Of a stretch of DNA of 64,000 nucleotides, positions 24,721 to 36,265 are shown piece by piece. The notes beneath the pieces are model-generated. The model had not been told where the DNA came from, searched no databases, and worked only from the letters and a program-made list of their open reading frames with translations. The stretch lies in contig JAPVLO010002557.1 in NCBI GenBank assembly GCA_027257055.1, positions 124,001-188,000 on the forward strand. Direction: 5' to 3'. Within the stretch, counting starts at the first letter, position 1. The number at the start of each line of letters is the position of its first letter. The translations under genes were made by a program, and so were the position numbers. Source of the stretch: Cephalopachus bancanus (Eukaryota > Chordata > Mammalia > Primates > Tarsiidae).

Positions 24721-26841
24721 CCCTGATGAACATAGATGCAAAAATTCGCAACATGATTCTAGCAAATCAGATCCAGCAACACATCTCAAAAATTATCCAC
24801 CACAACCAACTAGGCTTCATCCCCAGGATGAAGGGTTGGTTCAACATCCACAAGATCATAAACGTAATTCAACACATCAACAGATGTAAAAACAAGAACC
24901 ACATGATTTTATCATTAGATGTAGAAAAAAGCTTTCGAGAAAATCCAGCATCCCTTCTTGATAATAGCCCTTGAACACCTGAGCATAGATGGAACATACC
25001 TCAAAATAGTAAGAGCTATTTATGGTAAACCCACAGCCAACATATTGCTAAATGAACAGAAATTGAAAGCATTTCCCTGAAAACTAGAATAAGACAAGGC
25101 TGCCCACTCTCACCCCTCCTATTCAGCATAGTGTTAGAAGTCCTATTAATAGAGCAGTCAGACAAGAGAAGGGGATCAGGGTATCCAAATAGAAAAGAGG
25201 AATTTAAGTCATCTCTCTTTTCTGATGACATGATCCTATACTTTTAATCCCAAGAGAACCTGTCAAAGATCTCCTTGCACTGATAAAGGACTTTGACAAA
25301 GTCTCAGGGAACAAAATCAATGTGCAAACACAGTCACATTTTTATGCACCAACAATCAACAGGCAGAGAACCAAATAAAAAACACAATTCCATTTACAAT
25401 AGTCATAAAATAGAAAAATACCTTGGCATCTTTCTAAGCAGAGAAGTGAAAGACATTAACAATGAAAACTTTAAAACACTACTCAGAGAAATCAAAGACA
25501 ACAGAAACAAATGGGAAAATATACCATGCTCACAGATTGGAAGAAACAACATTGCTAAGATGTCCATCCTATCCAAGGCATTCTACCGATTTGATGTAAT
25601 ACCCATTAAATTACCAACACCATTCTTTTCAGACTGGGAAATGACAATACAGAAATTTCAAATAGAAACATAAATGACCACGAATAGACAAAAAAAATTC
25701 CTCAGCAAAAGAAACAAAGTGGGAGGTATCACACGTCTAGACTTTAAACTTAATTATAAGTCTACAGTAATCAAAACAGCCTGGTGTTGGTGCAAGAACA
25801 GACGTATAGACCAATGGAACAGAATAGAGATTCCAGAGGCAAAACCTCAATTTCTCAACCAATTCATGTTTGACAAAGCTCCATCAACAACCACTGGGGA
25901 TAAGAAAACCTATTCAGTAAATGGTGCTGGGAAAGCTGGCTGGCCACAGGCAGAAGAATGAAATTGGACCCCTACCTATCACCATATGCAAAAATCAACT
26001 CTAAATGGATCAAAGACCTAAACATACAACCTCAAGCTATAAGAATCTTAGAAAATTCAAGAGACGTTCTTTCAGAAATTGGAATAGGCAACCAATTCCT
26101 GATCAAACCCCAAAAGCCCATGCCATAAGAGAGAAGATAGACAAGTGGAACCTCATCAAACTGAAAAGCTTCTGCAAAGCAAAAGAAACTCTCAACATAG
26201 TGGGGTGAGAGCCCATAGAATGGGAAAAAATATTTGCCTATTGTGTATCTGACAAAGGCCTAACATTCAGGATCTAGAAGGAACTGAAATGTGCCAAAAT
26301 GAAAAAAAAGAAAACAAAACAGCCCTATTAAAAAGTGGGCAAAAGATACGAAGATACTTCTCAAAGGAAGACAGACAACAGACACGTAAAAAAATGCTTA
26401 GCCTCACTAATCATCAAAGAAATGTCAATCAAAACCACATTTAGATACCACCTAACTCCAGTCAGTAATGACCATCATTAATAACTCAAAATACAACAAA
26501 TCCTGGAAAGGATACAGAGAAAAGGAAATATTTCTACACTGTTTGTGGGAGTGTAAATTAGTATAGCCTCTGTGGACAACAGAGTGATAACTTCTAAAAG
26601 ATTTAAAGATTGCCTTCCATACTACCTAGCAATCCCCTTCTGGGAATTTACCTGGAGGAACTAAAATCATTCTATAAAAAGATACTTGCATATATATGTG
26701 TATTGCAGCACTATTTACAATCTCAAAAATTTGGAAACAACTGTGTTGCCCATTGTAAGAAGACTGGATAAAAAAGATGTGGTGCATATATATGATGAAA
26801 CATTATGTAACCATAAAAAAGGACAAAAATATGGACTTCAC
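24721..26841 (+). mobile_element. L1-E, 5'-truncated LINE-1, part before ERV-2
   Basis: It begins in the reverse transcriptase region right after aaatgttcacattgtc (24705-24720). A close copy, aaatgctcatgttgcc, follows its A-tail at 29515-29530. It runs through reverse transcriptase and C-terminal ORF2 with many frame breaks. At 26841 it is interrupted in the 3' part by ERV-2. Confidence 0.85.
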
Positions 26842-27993
26842 TGAGGGGGTCCCACCCCACAGGAGTCATGAGATTTCCTGAAGGAGAGACGGATAGGCGA
26901 AGGATGAAGATAATATACTCGGACACCTGCTTCCTGAACAGATGACAATTTAATGTTAGTTAACACAGAGCTTTTATACCATTTGTAAAGGGGCAAGACA
27001 AAGAAAATTCCTTCACGTACATATCTTCTAAAAGTTACCATCTAGTGGTCTTAGCAACAAATAAACCAAGATCCCTATAAACATTCAGACGAGTCTTATT
27101 CATAAAGCCAACAATGATGCTTTTAGTCCAAAGTCCCAAATTACAGTCCTTGAAATGTCTCAAGAAAGTTTCTAAGCGTTCATTCCTTCATGTGTCAGGA
27201 GTTTTCCCATCTTAGGTTTTTATGTCCTTCAGGGTCTTGTGATCGCCTCCCTTGTCCAGATGTCTTGGTTACTTTTCTCTTATCCTGCAGTGCTTATTTC
27301 TAAAGACAACTCAAAAGAAGCTTTTAGTAATGTTTCCCAGGCCCCTCAAGGTTGCTTTCTGTTTTTAGCTGATCTGTCATAAAAGTGTCTGATTATTATA
27401 TTATGAGTTCAGTAAAAACCTACTCTATAAATGTTAACTTAGAGTTTTAACTATTGAATTAGGTAAAAACCTTAATGATTAATCTTTATCCTAAATCGGT
27501 GAAAACAGTGTTATAAATCACCTACATAACTCCTAGATAAGTGTTAGAACTTAGAATGAATACATAATGAACTTACTATAAACTTGTGCTTCTAAAAACC
27601 TTATGTCTAAACACTAAACTACATAATCCTAAATCAAATGAGTGAATATACTTATATCATTTTTTACTCAAGCAATATCTAGTAACTTATAACCAAGTGA
27701 AAGAAAGCATTCTTGATGTGCTTCAGAGTTTAACCCTTGCATATGTTAGAAAAGGCCAAACTGCATAGTGAGAAATGGAAAAATAAACCATGACATTTCC
27801 AGGTTAGCTATGAGTACTTCACATAAACATGCCATTTTCTTCTTCCACGACTGCACAAAATTCTTCGGCGGTACCAAACAGCAAAGGTGGAAAACAGAAG
27901 GGCCTCAGCTTCCCGGGCTCGCCTTGTGGCCTGGGGTCTTTGGCCCACCAGGACCCTGTCAATCAGGTGGGCCTCCAAGGCTGGCTCCCAACA
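26842..27993 (-). repeat. 3' LTR of ERV-2
   Basis: On the minus strand it begins TGTTGGGAGCC at 27993, preceded by a purine-rich tract (aaaaaaggcggaga, about 27994-28007). It ends ...CCCTCA at 26842, next to the duplication cttcac. At about 1.15 kb it is longer than the ERV-1 LTR but shares the same start. The interior is AT-rich with no open frames of interest. Confidence 0.75.
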
Positions 27994-28152
27994 TCTCCGC
28001 CTTTTTTGTTTTTTAATACAAAGCCGTGAAATTCCGTGCTTAGTTGAGAGATGTTATTTTTCAATGATTTGAAGAGTACTGGAAGTAAACATAATAGTAG
28101 CAAGATTATTCCTCCACAAATTTCCACATTGATTAATATAGATAATAATGGA
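27994..28152 (-). pseudogene. ERV-2 envelope transmembrane 3' end (fragment)
   Basis: The minus-strand text just upstream of the polypurine tract resembles the ERV-1 envelope end at 40735-40860 (a hydrophobic anchor rich in Ile, Leu and Val, then a short basic tail). Only the last 40 or so codons remain before the Alu cuts it. It has no function. Confidence 0.6.
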
Positions 28153-28448
28153 GCCAGGCTCGATGGCTCAGCCTGTAATCCCACGCCTTTGGGAGGCTGA
28201 GGTGAGTGGGTTGCCTGAGCCCGTGGGTTCGAGACCCGCCTGGGCAGTGAGACCTCATGTCTACAATAAATCAAAAAAAAATCAGCCGGGCATGGTAGTG
28301 CATGCCTGTAATTCCGGCTACTTGGAAGGCTGAGGCGGAAGGATCGCCGGAGCCCAGCAGGTCGAGGCTGCGGTGGCCGGAAGCGGCCACTGCACTCCAG
28401 TCTGGGTGACAGAGTAAGACTCCAACTCAAAAAAAAAAGAAAAGAAAA
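28153..28448 (+). mobile_element. Dimeric Alu-type SINE inside ERV-2
   Basis: This is a complete two-arm SINE of the same type as at 48738, ending in A-runs near 28430-28448. It lies at the boundary between the envelope fragment and the RNase H fragment of ERV-2, so the deletion that joined those parts and the SINE insertion may be linked. I see no clear target duplication. Confidence 0.9.
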
Positions 28449-28750
28449 CAAGAAGTAACAGCATTAATAACAGTAACTGCTGTTTCAGAAGAGGAGCCAT
28501 CTGTAAAAACCAAGCTAGCATTTTGTAGAGGTTGAGCACTGGTAACCTGAAGAAAGATAAAAGAATGATTTTTTGCAAAAGTAAGAAGTGGAGAAGGAGG
28601 ATAGTGGGAGTCCACTTGCCCAGTAAAGTGGGCTACAGTCAACTGTCACACAGGGCACGTTTTACAAAGCCAAGTTATTTGAGGAGCAGTGTAAGGTACT
28701 ACAATTACATCAGGCTTATGGCCAAAAAGTTTTTGACTTTCACGTACCAT
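28449..28750 (-). pseudogene. ERV-2 pol fragment: connection domain and RNase H start
   Basis: The minus-strand frame at 28427-28642 contains FTDGSSSE, the first acidic motif of a retroviral RNase H. Upstream text (28640-28740) parallels the reverse-transcriptase connection region of ERV-1 (37380-37600). The rest of RNase H and the integrase are missing. RNase H would remove genomic RNA during reverse transcription. Confidence 0.72.
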
Positions 28751-29219
28751 GTTTGACATACTTAAGCCATTTTTTTATGCTTGAACCTTCTATGTTTGTT
28801 TTATACCCTTTTTTCTCTTCCTTTCTCTTTCCTTTTTTTCAAATGACCAGCCAATCACCATAGAACAAAAATGTACCACATAAGACTTTTTCCTATACAA
28901 TTATTTCTCTTTCCTTTATTCTTTCTTACTAAAAACATACCCTATACCAAACATCTTTTTTATACTTTTCTTGACCTCAGAGCTGTAACTAAAGCAATAA
29001 GTTTTATGCAGTGGAAGGGCTTAGATAGGATCCAACATAGAACTATTAGGGAAACCCAAAGCTAAACAAAAGGCACCCAAAAAGCACAATGGTGAGGGCA
29101 AAGAATAATATGAGATTTAATTTTGTATATAATGTCCCTTTCCAATAATGGAGCTGAACACGGCACAGCAAGGAAGGAGTGTTGAAACATTTTATATCCC
29201 AGAACACATGGAAGCAACA
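28751..29219 (-). other. ERV-2 residual 5' part, unassigned
   Basis: This AT-rich stretch lies between the pol fragment and the right target duplication. It belongs to the insertion by position but matches neither ERV-2's own 3' LTR nor ERV-1 by eye. It has poly-pyrimidine runs near 28800-28860 and no coding signal. Confidence 0.4.
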
Positions 29220-29225
29220 CTTCAC

Positions 29226-29514
29226 AGCAACTTGGTGTATTTATAGCTTATCATACTTAGTAACCTATCACAGAAACAACTGAATGCCACATGTTCTTAC
29301 TCATAAAGAAATCCTGAACATTTATCATCATACTACAAGAAAGGGATTGGCAGTAGCAAAACATTGCCAGGGGAGGGAGGATATAAAATCAATGAGAATA
29401 TCTGATCCCAAACCAGGTGAAGCGAGGACCAATGGGAGAGCCAAACTTCACCTGTATGATGACGACTTATGTTCCTAATCCTGAATTGTACTCCAAATCT
29501 TTAAAATTTTAAAA
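29226..29514 (+). mobile_element. L1-E, 3' end after ERV-2
   Basis: The text agcaacttgg onwards continues L1-E, as shown by comparison with gcagcaacctg at 23551 in L1-D. It ends in an A-rich tail followed by the right copy of the L1-E target duplication at 29515-29530. Confidence 0.85.
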
Positions 29515-29530
29515 AAATGCTCATGTTGCC

Positions 29531-30837
29531 GACATCTAGGTAATGTCTGTATGGATTTCTAATATATTTTTCTATATGGTTGGAACACTCCTAATAAAAC
29601 TATTCATTTTCTTTAGAAAAAAAGAAAAGAATGGAGTGGATGTGAATGCAGGATGTCTTGTATCTATGGGCACCCGATGCTGGCTTCCATTAGTGAGGAA
29701 TGCAGGGAAAGTCATGAGATGGGGCAGGATCTGGTATGCCCAGCTGGTGCAGATGACACAACGTGGTCCCAGAAGCAAGACTGTGATTTGTGATTTTGAG
29801 GCTCTCCTTTGACACATTATGATGGAGAAAACCTGCACTAGTTCGTTCCAAACTATACCAACAGATTGCAAAGGATGGAACAACTTATTGTGACTAATTC
29901 CTCTACTGACAGGTATTAGGAAGTTTACCATCCTATCTTCACATGCAAGATTTCAGAGAAAATCTTTCAGTCCTCCACATGCATTACACAAATGTTGTGC
30001 ACTCAGTAGAAGCCCCTGAAACACAACTTTGGAACAAACCAGTACATTCCAAAGAACAGTCCAAGGAAGGACTATGGCATAAGAGGTGGAATTTGTCCTT
30101 CAGAGGACTGAGATCGGGATGGGAAATGAGTTGTCAGTACAAACTTAATCATGACACATCTGCCTAAAACAAGCTCAAAGGGCATGGGGCAGCACACAGA
30201 GCACCTTGATGATAACATTACTCAGATTTCAGGGAAATGGCATATCAAGTTCCTCACAGGTGATGTGCCAGCATGGTGGCAACTCTTGAGAGCCTGAACC
30301 CAGTGATGGCTGATGAGTGAGTGACAGTAGAATCAGGCAGACATGACAGTGAGCATTTTCATTTCCAGGGCCTGGTTTCACTCACTGAAAGTTTCCCAGG
30401 AGATCACAACCCTTTCAGGATCTGTTGTCCAGTGGCAAAGAGAGAGGTAAGAGGCCTCTGGAACCAATCTGCCTGGTGCTGACCAGGCCTCACGGTTCCT
30501 GGACTGGTACCTTCATCAGCCTCACTCCTCACAGGCTTTCTGTGGAGACTCAGTGAGTGGACAGGGAGATGAAGCCCATAAGATCGCATGCAACATACAT
30601 TGAGCACCTGCTGTGTGAGTATCATGATCTCCCATGAGATTGGATGCAGTGACATCATAGGCTTTATAGGTGCTGTTTCACTTGTTTATTACCTTATTCA
30701 TATCTTACATACTGTGTGTGTGTGACGGAGGTGTGTTACCACTAGGAAAATGTTGAGCCCTTCCTTCTTTCAGCTGTTTCTGATACATGGTATCTGAGTA
30801 CCCGTCAGGAAGGAAGTTCCTGAGATGATAGACCTGT
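29531..30837. other. Unrecognised intergenic sequence
   Basis: I see no gene, RNA gene or clear repeat family. Short open frames are at the chance level and show no domain. A short GT run occurs near 30715-30722. Confidence 0.5.
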
Positions 30838-31189
30838 TCCTAGTCAGACTGGGATGCTATGACAAATTACGAGATGAGGCGGCCTATCAACAACAGAAAT
30901 GAATTTCTCCTCATCTGGAGGCAGAAAATCAGAGGTCAGCACATCAGTGTGGCCAGGTGCTGGTGAGGATTCTTTTCCTTGCTTGCAGATGGCCGCCATC
31001 TTGCTGTAGTCTTTGGTGGCAGAGAGAAAGAGAGCTTCCTCTTATTAGAACACTAATCACTTCAAGAGGGCCACATTCTTGTGGCTCTTCTAACACTAAT
31101 CACCTCTCCAAGGCCCCACTTCCAATGCCATCACATTGGGGTTAGGACTACAACACAGGAATTTTGAGGAACACACGTTCAGTCTATAA
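30838..31189 (-). repeat. MLT1-type (ERVL-MaLR) solo LTR
   Basis: Read on the minus strand, the text begins ttatagactgaacgtg and includes ccccaatgtgatggca. It then has aagatggcggccatctgcaa and a terminal part with aaattcatttctgttg. These are signature stretches of the ancient MaLR LTRs shared by placental mammals. Strong divergence is consistent with age. Confidence 0.8.
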
Positions 31190-33471
31190 GGGCCCTCCAC
31201 TCAGCCTCATGGTGCAAGTTCAGGGACAGCTTGCAGGGTTCAAGCAGGGCACAGAGAGGGAGGAAGCATAGGTTCTGCCTCCTCCTGGAACCATGCAGCC
31301 CAAACAGGGATGATGGGGCAGACCATAGCTTAGTGGGTGAGGAGCAGCAGAAGCCCGAGGTGCCACTAAGACAAGGCCCATCCCATATCCAAGGCCCACT
31401 CATTTCAGGGATGCAGTAGATTCCCTTGAAATGCGACTCTCTAAACATTTGTAAACCCTGAAAGAGGGATATACTTCCCATCTCCCTGAGTGCAGAGGAG
31501 TCACCTGACTGGCCCACATCAGGCACCAGTGAATACAGAGTCAAGGCCCTTACTTTCACTTCCTACATTTTTCCAAGTGCCTCAAGTGTGCTGAGCTGGA
31601 CCCCAGGAACATAGTGGGTGGGGGAGGTGAGGATGCCTATTCGACGACCTGCCTGGTGTGGTGATCCAGAGGATTTCTGAACTTAGGAGATTGTACAGCC
31701 CCACAGTATGGTGCCCAAGTAGAGCACATGCTCTGAGGCCTTCTGGATGTGGAGACTGACCTGGAAATGGAGATGGTGACACTAAAAGCACCAACAGGGT
31801 AAATGGTCCTTCACAGGGGCCACAGAGGGCAGGCAGGACTTGGGCTATGCACAAGGACAGGAGAAGAAAAAGGCAGGGGGATATCTGTAGGGCCAAGTGG
31901 TGAGTTTCAGGAAGTATGTGAAACAAGAGGGTCCATTCATGCTGCCCTTTGACATCCAGCAGAAGGGCCAGGCCACTGTATTCCTGAATGGTTCTCCCCA
32001 CCTGCCGCCCCTCTCTCCCATCACAAAGACCACAGCTCTGCATGCTGGGCAGGGCTGAGGCAGACACTCTGTGAGTCACAGACATTCTGACCTGACATGG
32101 GCCCTGGAGAAGGAATCAGAACTCAGAATGAGGAGGAAGGCCTTGACCAGGATGGAATGAGGGCAGATATTAGGTCATGTCTCTGAGAGGATGGAAGATT
32201 CTGAGAGGGGGCTAGAGAAGTGTGCAGAGGTCGGTCACACACAGTGGTTGAGGGAGTTGCCCAGAGTTGGGAGGATGATCTGGGAAAGAGCAGCTGTTCT
32301 CCCAAGCTCTGCCCCTCCCTGATCCCTCCTCTTCTCATCACACCTGCTCCAGCAGGTGAAGATGTGTCCCTTCAGACAAAACCCAGTCCCAACTTCAGGC
32401 AGCCTCCAGACAACAAATGCAGCCTTCTAGGCTGCCCTGCTTGACCTGTGAGGTCTCGTGCCCATGACCAGCAGGATGATGCTCATCCACCACCCTTCAG
32501 CAGGTCCCATCTCCCACCTCCTGGGACCATCTTATACTGAGGTTCACCAGCTCCTGGCCTGTATGCTATGCCTACGGCTGTCAGTAGTAGTGCGATGGAA
32601 AGGAGCTGTTTTAGATGCCGATACCAATGTACATTACATCAACTCTGCAGAAGTCAGGCACCTGAGGGGAGGCAATAGGAGTTGTGCAAACTCCTGGCAA
32701 GATCCCGAGGGTCCCTGAGACTAGTCCCCACAACCACGGCAAGATGGGTCTTCCTCAATCTAGTGAACAGACCCTTGCTTGCCCAGAAATCTCACAGGTT
32801 CTTCACATCTCCTGCCTAGGTCATATCCCAACATGCCCAGGTGGCAGACGCCTGCTTATCCCCTCAGCCCACTGTCCCTTGTTCTGTCCTGCTGAGGATA
32901 AAGGTGGAATTATCATCTCCATTTTCACACCCACCTTGCCTGGAAGACACTAGCCTCTGTATCCAAGTCGAAAGCGGTGTCCTCACAAGCCAAGGCTGTC
33001 CTCTTGGCAAAACCACACAATTGGGAAAAGCCCTGGCTGGGATTAGGAGAAGTCCAGCCCTGACACTAGGCTCCATGGAAGCAGAAGAAGCTGCTCAGAG
33101 CACAATGCTGTCTCTCGGCACCAAAGAAGAAAACGGGTATGTGACATAGAGAGCTGTATGGCTCATAGTAACTTTCCATCAAGACTGTTAAGGGCTGCAA
33201 ACACTGACGGGGCAACCCAGAGAAGACCTCATCATAGGCGAGGCCTTGAGAGTTGGTGTTTGAGGGTCCCTGAAATAAGTCAGAGTCTATCAGTGCAAGG
33301 TAACCAGCATACACCTCCCCTAACCCTAATCAAGCCCTAACCATAACCATGAAGAAGGACACATCCCTGTGGATCCCAGGACTGGGTCCCTACTGGACCC
33401 TAATGCCCTCATTTCCCCAATCCACTGAGCAGAACAGAGGCAGCCTGTGACCATTTGCCAACACAACTACC
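31190..33471. other. Unrecognised sequence downstream of the NUTM2-like remnant
   Basis: This is moderately GC-rich, non-repetitive DNA with many short chance frames on both strands. No protein family, RNA gene or mobile element is recognisable by eye. On the transcription strand of the NUTM2-like remnant it lies beyond the poly(A) signal. Confidence 0.5.
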
Positions 33472-33477
33472 TTTATT
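33472..33477 (-). terminator. Poly(A) signal AATAAA of the NUTM2-like remnant
   Basis: The minus strand reads gtgaataaaggtag, with a perfect AATAAA about 120 bases past the last recognisable codons of the final exon. A TG-rich stretch (gttgtgttggc) follows, a suitable downstream element. Confidence 0.6.
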
Positions 33478-33595
33478 CACATCTGTGCACAATGCCCAAA
33501 GATGGGCTCCCCACTCCCTCCCCCAGGTCCAGCAACACCACTGGAGCTGCCCTCTCCCCTCCCTCAGTGGCTCCCCACCCCCAACCCACTGAGAC

Positions 33596-34330
33596 CTAGC
33601 TGAGTGGGCATTCCTTGAGGGGATCCTGGCTGCTTTGTGGTAGGAGATGCCCTGAGAATCTCATATTCCATGTTGCCAAATGAGGGCTGGCACCTAGGAG
33701 ATTGCCCCCAACCCCTTCTTGCTGCAGTTTTTTCTTCCCCTTCTCAGTTACAAATGAGTCACACCTTCTTTTTTGGGGTGTGGAGGTTGGACCAGTCCCA
33801 GGCCTAGAGCTTGCCCCAGAAACTCTGAATCCACACTCCCGGAGGACCATCTGTCCACCAGGGGACGGTCCTCCAAGGAGAGCTGGCTCCCTGGACTTGG
33901 CATCAGGAAGTGGTGCAGAGCTGTGACCCTTTTATGAGCATATGGGGGATGGGGGACTCGCTGGGGACCCTGATCTCCAACACACTGAAGTCCGCAGGCA
34001 GGATCTGGATTCAAGGAAGGCACCCAGGGCAGCAAGCAGTGCTGAGAGGGCCAAGATGAAGGCTAGGCTGGGGAGCTCACCTTCATCCTCACTAAACCCA
34101 TCCCCTTGCCCAGCAGTCACTCAGACGAGGAGGGGGTTCTTCTCAGAGACCAGGGCAGGCTGGACACTGGTCCTGGAAAGAAGAGGGTAGCTAGGCGGCC
34201 CTTGGTGTGGAAGGCTTTGGGCACCTTGGGATACGAGTGGGGCCCTCAGGCCAGGGACAAGTTGGTAGGCACTCGGCCATGCCCAGCAGGGCTGTAGAAG
34301 GCCATCTAGGGTGGGCAGGCATCTGTGTTG
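33596..34330 (-). pseudogene. NUTM2: NUTM2-like terminal exon, frameshifted
   Basis: The acidic segment EDEGELPSLAF (about 34055-34090) is the most conserved part. One extra base just after it shifts the frame, and LLPWVPSLNPDPACG continues in another frame. A second shift near 33830 precedes the basic tail SGASSRPGTGPTS and then FVTEKGKKK, which matches the nuclear-localisation-like C-terminus of NUTM2. The 5' limit of the exon is not clear to me. The poly(A) signal lies 120 bases further on. Confidence 0.78.
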
Positions 34331-34795
34331 ACTTTTAGTGGGCCGCCATGGTCATGTGTCTCTGCTCCTTGGCTAGCTGCAGACTTGAAGGAATGTAAGC
34401 TGAACCCAGACATGCCAAGACTCAGGGCGGACCTGGCACCCTCTTCCTCCTACAGGGCCAGGAGTTGCTTCTCCATCAGCTGGGGAGGAAACCTCAGGGG
34501 ACTGCCCAGATGGGTTGGGACAGAAGTACTTAGCAAGAGGTGGGGGAGAATAGCGAAAGGGGCTTCCTGTCAAGACAGTCTGCAGCCCTGCTGGCCCTAA
34601 GAGCTTTGCTTCCTGTGTGTCCTGCCCACCCCCTGACTCTTCTCCCACTTCTCACTTGTCAACAGCTGCATTTCCTCCCTGAGGCGACTCCCTCAGAACC
34701 AAGAATCCCAACAGTGTAGAGAAGTACATCAGGTGGGTAGTCTATGCTACTGTCCCTTCTTCCTGCAGTTCTTAGCGGCCCTTGCTACTCTGATG
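34331..34795. other. Unassigned DNA between the terminal NUTM2-like exon and the minisatellite
   Basis: It is GC-rich and without clear repeat structure. It may contain the diverged 5' part of the terminal exon, but I could not match it. A purine-rich minus-strand frame at 34373-34648 has no recognisable domain. Confidence 0.4.
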
Positions 34796-35558
34796 ATACT
34801 GGTGTCCTCCCTCAACTTTTTTTTGGTGTGACTCCTTCTTCGTGTTGCTGGTGTCCCTCCCTGCCCTGCTGTTCCCAGTGTCCCTTCCTCTGCTGAAGTG
34901 TTCATGTCTCTCCTGCCCGGAGTTCCTGATGTCTCTCCCTTCCCTGGAGTTCTGAGTATCCCTCCCCAGTCTGGTGTTCCTGGTTTCACCCCATACCCTA
35001 GACTCCCCAGTATCCTTCCCTCCCCTGAAGTTCCTTCTATACCTCACAGCCCTTGAGTACCCCTTGTCCCTCCCTGCCCAGGTGTTCCCAGTGTGCCTCC
35101 CTGCCCTGGTTTTCCTGGTGTCCCTCTGTCCTCCATTGTTCCAGGTGTCACTCCCTGCCACGAATTTCCTGGTGTCCCTCCCCCCCTTGATGATCCTAGT
35201 GTCATTCACTCTGCAGGTGCTCCTGATGTCCCTCCTTGCCCTGAAGTTCTTGGTGTCTCTCCCTCTGGTTTTATTCATACTATCCTTCCCTCCCATGAAG
35301 TTCTCATTGCCCCTCCCTCCCTTGAAGTTCCCAGAGTCCTTTACTCTGCTGGTGTTCCTCTTGTCCCTACTTCCACTGGTATTACTGGTGTCCCTAACTC
35401 CACTGGTATTCCTGGTGTCTTTACCCCCATTAGCGGCTCCTGGTGTTCCTCATTCCTCAGGTGTTCCCACTGCCCCTTCCTCCACTGGTGTTCCTGGTGT
35501 ACATCTCTTACCTGAAGTTCCTGGTGTCCCTCCCTTTCCCAGTGTTCCTGGTGTCTCC
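34796..35558. repeat. Minisatellite, left half (units of about 30-33 bp)
   Basis: Diverged tandem units follow the pattern ctggtgtccctccctgccc(tg) with ttcc between them. They are pyrimidine-rich on the plus strand and purine-rich on the minus strand. Because the units are mostly multiples of three, long frames stay open on both strands (plus 34974-35588, minus 34772-35296), the latter with a repeated GRDTRNT-like 10-11 residue unit. These frames are by-products of the array. It continues at 41729 beyond ERV-1. Confidence 0.9.
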
Positions 35559-35668
35559 TGTTGGGATCTGGCCACGGATGCCCACTGAGCGTTAGGGATC
35601 AGGAAGGGCCATTGACCCTGAGACCACTAGGATGCATTCAGGAGCTATTGACCCCATTTCCTCCCCCT
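35559..35668 (+). repeat. 5' LTR fragment of ERV-1 (first 110 bp)
   Basis: It matches the start of the 3' LTR at 40878 with about nine differences in 110 positions by my count, then breaks off after cctccccct straight into the dUTPase end. The difference level suggests an old insertion, though conversion could blur that. Confidence 0.9.
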
Positions 35669-35669
35669 A

Positions 35670-36265
35670 GCAAAACCATACAATTTCATGAAGGTCAAAG
35701 AATAGCTCAGTTACTACTCTTACCCTATCATAAAATGGGCAAGTCTCTAACCGATAAGCCCAGGGGTGACTCTGGATTTGGCTCAAGCAATTTCGCTTTC
35801 TGGGTTCAGGAAATTACTCACTCCAGACCGCTAAAAGATTTATATATTCAGGGAGTTAAAATTAAAGATCTGCTAGGTACAGGGGCTGATGTTTCTTGTA
35901 TTGCTGGGAAAGACTGGCCATCTTCCTGGCCAACACAAATAGTCCCATCAGGACTCATTGGTATTGGTCGAGCGCCCTCTGTAGCCAAAAGTTCTCAAAT
36001 CTTAAATTGTACAGATAACGAAACTTCAGCAACCTTTTGTCCCTACATCATTCCTTCCATCCCCATTACACTTTGGGGATGCAATATTCTTGCTCAAATG
36101 GGCGTGCTTCTGTATACTCCAGATGACAAGGTGTCAGTGCAAACGCTACAAATAGGATGCAATCCCTTAAAGGGGCTTGGAAGGAACAGACAGGGCATAA
36201 AAGGACCTGTTCCGGTTACAGAGAGGAAAGACCAGTTTGGTATTGGCTTTTCAAATTTGTCCTAG
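35670..36265 (+). pseudogene. ERV-1 pro: dUTPase C-terminus, protease, G-patch
   Basis: The open frame begins within dUTPase. The last dUTPase motif RGDSGFGSS is at 35762-35788. Aspartic protease follows, with LLGTGADVS at about 35870-35893, where the usual catalytic Asp-Thr-Gly has become Gly-Thr-Gly (codon ggt 35876-35878), so the enzyme would be dead. A WGCNILAQMGV stretch and a Gly-rich G-patch (GLGRNRQGIKGP) close the region. The protease would cleave viral polyproteins and dUTPase would remove dUTP. The frame was open by chance survival; gag is absent upstream. Confidence 0.85.

Larger units (their letters stand above)
26842..29219 (-). mobile_element. ERV-2: antisense betaretrovirus-like provirus remnant
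   Basis: The insertion in L1-E is flanked by the exact 6-bp repeat cttcac at 26836-26841 and 29220-29225, the duplication length used by betaretrovirus-like (ERVK-type) elements. On the minus strand it contains an RNase H fragment (28436-28740), an Alu, a short envelope-transmembrane 3' end, a polypurine tract and a 3' LTR starting TGTTGGGAGCC at 27993. The left-over 5' end keeps TGTTG at 29219, but what follows does not match the 3' LTR, so most of the 5' LTR and the gag, pro and pol regions appear deleted. Confidence 0.8.

Noticed and set aside
34974..35588. 204-codon Leu/Val/Pro-rich plus-strand frame as a membrane protein
   Set aside because: It is a translation of the minisatellite units and runs into the LTR; no start context or independent evidence.
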